Assembly (NCBI RefSeq): GCF_030812215.1
Contig: NZ_JAUSSG010000002.1
Coordinates: forward strand, 1 to 64,000
Length of the DNA: 64,000 nt
Source of the DNA: Variovorax boronicumulans
GTDB taxonomy: Bacteria; Pseudomonadota; Gammaproteobacteria; Burkholderiales; Burkholderiaceae_C
Direction of reading: 5' to 3'
Shown here: positions 62,166 to 64,000 of the stretch, one piece after another
Layout of the letters: every line of letters begins with the position of its first letter
How positions within the stretch are numbered: the first letter of the stretch is position 1
Position numbers and translations under genes: made by a program
Notes under the pieces: generated by a model
What the model was told of the DNA's origin: nothing
Databases searched by the model: none
Seen by the model: the letters and a program-made list of their open reading frames with translations, nothing else

Positions 62166-62749
62166 GGCAAGACCTGATGAGAATTGAAAGGCAAGTCTTG
62201 CTTCCACAACGCGCCGAATCAACTCCTGCCTGGTGCGCAAAAAGGTCCGCAGGGCATCGTGGCTGCTAAGACCCGCCTTGCCCACGAGCGGGGCGAAGCC
62301 ACAGCTCGTCGCGCTTGCTTGTCATGCAAGATCGTTGTCGCGCATCAGCGGTGCGCTGCCGCGTCTTCGCGGCGACTGGAGGTGTCGTGCTGTGGATTCA
62401 GTCGATCAGAACCCCCTCGGACGGCAGCCTCGACGCACCGACTCAGCGTAGTTGCCTCCATATCCGCAAGCCACGCCCCCCAATCGCCCCGAGCGCGCGC
62501 CGACATTGACCACCAAACCCGGGAGCGTCCTCGGCAAAACCGATGAAGCGGGGCGGCTGCGCGAAGCCCGCATCGCTGGGCAGCCGGTCGGCATTCGGCA
62601 CCACCAGCTTTGCAGGCACCGACTTGGCAGCGCTCGATGGTTCTATCTGGTCTGGTACTGCGAAACCAGCACCCCGCACCTTCGTTGCTTCTGGAACTGC
62701 TGCAGCAAGCGATGAAAAATCATGAACCGAACCGAACTTTCTCCCGCAG
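62166..62749. other. Intergenic region, no supported gene
   Basis: About 580 bases in which no gene was recognised. Likely holds the promoter of the Bug-chorismate mutase operon next to 62165. Confidence 0.4.
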
Positions 62750-63009
62750 CCGGAGAAGCAAGTAAGGATCGTTTTCTACGATCCGGTCCTCGTGCATTTC
62801 GGGCTCCAGCCCGCGGTCGATCCCGCACAGGCGGCCCCGCGGATGTCCACTGGCAGCCCCCACGAGCGATGGCCGCAGTTCGCCATCGGAAGCCCCTTCG
62901 ACGGCAAGCCATTTCCAGTTTGCAAGGGCTGCCTGGTGAGCTTTCTGCGTCGCCGCATGCCGTGGTGGACGTCGCGTGGCGAGCCAGCTACGACCTGATC
63001 GGACCTTAA
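62750..63009 (+). pseudogene. Frameshifted VOC (glyoxalase-like) family fragment
   Basis: FYDPVLVHFGLQPAVD and WPQFAIGSPFDGKPF resemble the first part of small VOC-family proteins; after a shift the tail reads SPHAVVDVAWRAS, like the next helix. The second half of the fold is missing. The match rests on memory of family patterns. Confidence 0.45.
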
Positions 63010-64000
63010 TCAGGTCAACTCTCGCAATGAGCTTCGCAGGATCTTTCCAACGGGCGACTTCGGCAATTGGTCGCGAAAGAGAATCTGCCTCGGCACCTTG
63101 TAGGCCGCCAATTGGGTGCGGCAATAGTTTTCGATATCCGCAGTGTTCAGATCCGTATTCCTGACGACAACGAAGGCGCGGACAGCCTCCCCTGTCGCAG
63201 AATCCGGCACTCCAACCACAGCGGCTTCCACAATGCCTGGATGGCCTGCAAGTACGTCTTCGATCTCATTCGGATAAACATTGAACCCGGAGACCAAGAT
63301 CATGTCCTTCTTGCGATCCACGATGCGAACGTAGCCATCGGACCCGACCAGGGCGATATCGCCTGTATGGAGCCAACCATCGACGAAAGCGTTGGCAGTC
63401 TCGCCGTCGGCGCGAAGATAGCCTGCACAGACTTGCGGTCCTCTGACCAGCAACTCTCCGCGCATCCCGGGGCCAAGGATCTTCCCGTCTGCGTCGACGA
63501 TGCGCACCTCGCAACCTGGCACGGGCAGTCCGACAGTCCCGATGTGCGGTGCTTGCGTCGGGGGATTGCAAGACACGATGCAGGTCGTCTCCGTCATGCC
63601 GTAGCCCTCCAGAATGGGGCAGACAGATGCTTGCCAGGCTTGTGCCGTAGACGGGCGCAAGGCCGTTCCTCCGGAAAATGCAAAACGAAGCTTTGGGGGC
63701 TTTGCCTTGAACCACGGTTCGGCAAGGAGCCCGGCGTAGAGCGTGTCGACGCCCGACATCCATTCGATCTGGAAGTTCTCGAACGTGCTCTGAAGGCAAG
63801 AGACCGGGCGGGGATTGGGCACCAGCAGATTCCTGGCGCCCGCAACGTAGAACACCAGGAAGTTCACCATGAAGGCGAAGATGTGATAGAGCGGCAAGAC
63901 CGTCAATATGGTCTCGCCGGAGCGAGGCCCATCGTAGGCATTGAGAAAGTCTCCTGTCATTCGCAGCGTCGCAAGAATGTTCTGATGCGTGATGACGGCC
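63010..64000 (-). CDS. Acyl-CoA synthetase (AMP-binding), C-terminal part, continues past the window
   Basis: Open to the right edge, so the start is outside; about 330 residues are visible. ANL-family motifs in order: LPLYHIFAF, EGYGMTETTC (A5), GDIALVGSDGYV, DRKKDMILVSGFNVYPNEIE (A8 hinge) and the catalytic lysine in PKSPVGKILR (A10) near the stop. It activates a carboxylic acid, most likely a fatty or aromatic acid, to its CoA ester via an acyl-adenylate. It ends at 63010, right next to the VOC remnant. Confidence 0.9.
   Translation of the reverse strand, partial: AVITHQNILATLRMTGDFLNAYDGPRSGETILTVLPLYHIFAFMVNFLVFYVAGARNLLVPNPRPVSCLQSTFENFQIEWMSGVDTLYAGLLAEPWFKAKPPKLRFAFSGGTALRPSTAQAWQASVCPILEGYGMTETTCIVSCNPPTQAPHIGTVGLPVPGCEVRIVDADGKILGPGMRGELLVRGPQVCAGYLRADGETANAFVDGWLHTGDIALVGSDGYVRIVDRKKDMILVSGFNVYPNEIEDVLAGHPGIVEAAVVGVPDSATGEAVRAFVVVRNTDLNTADIENYCRTQLAAYKVPRQILFRDQLPKSPVGKILRSSLRELT

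Overview
The window is high-GC DNA with dense LysR regulators, many Bug-type (TctC) periplasmic receptors and many RraA-fold proteins. That mix is typical of Burkholderiales. A Comamonadaceae genome, for example Variovorax-like, is the best guess, but this is inference from gene content only. No rRNA, tRNA, CRISPR array or replication origin was seen.

Region 1 (0.4-10.2 kb) is a defence island and gene graveyard. A DUF4365 (DREN)-APAZ protein and a short prokaryotic Argonaute form a SPARDA-type pair on the + strand. A Ser/Thr kinase-SF1 helicase fusion and a PLD-like protein form a Mokosh type I pair on the - strand. Beyond them lie remnants: a helicase piece joined to a restriction-endonuclease tail, and a frameshifted AlbA_2 gene.

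Region 2 (10.5-41.9 kb) is a catabolic and uptake island built of repeated modules, each with a LysR regulator, one or more RraA-fold aldolases or decarboxylases, a Bug receptor and pathway enzymes. The modules are: LysR-RraA-Bug (10.5-13.1); LysR with aconitase X and Bug (13.2-17.2); a minus-strand operon of TPP decarboxylase halves, aldehyde dehydrogenase, Bug, GlcD-like flavoprotein, acyl-CoA dehydrogenase and hydrolase (17.3-24.4); LysR-RraA-RraA-aminotransferase (25.5-29.0); LysR-RraA-Bug-RraA (29.5-32.9); and RraA-amidase-Bug-Bug-PxpB-PxpC-PxpA with a divergent LysR (32.9-40.6). A decayed RraA tail marks the right edge. Immediately beyond it is the N-terminal half of a NERD-domain helicase, whose missing middle resembles the fragment at 9.4-9.67 kb.

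Region 3 (42-50.6 kb) holds the truncated NERD helicase, a ParDE-like toxin-antitoxin pair between two direct repeats, a secreted prephenate dehydratase with an ACT domain, an IS66 remnant, a Crp/Fnr regulator, a tannase-family lipoprotein and a ClC channel.

Region 4 (50.7-64 kb) starts with a MarR regulator and the only TctB-TctA membrane pair in the window. Then comes a minus-strand operon of IlvD/Edd dehydratase, RraA, Bug and SMP-30 lactonase with a divergent GntR regulator. This reads as lactone to sugar acid to 2-keto-3-deoxy acid to retro-aldol cleavage. After remnants of indolepyruvate oxidoreductase and IS5 there is a Bug-chorismate mutase-prephenate dehydratase-like operon, a VOC remnant, and the C-terminal part of an acyl-CoA synthetase running off the right edge.

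Eight Bug receptors, seven intact RraA-fold genes and six LysR regulators occur in 64 kb. Many starts share the same Shine-Dalgarno word, GGAGACAA.
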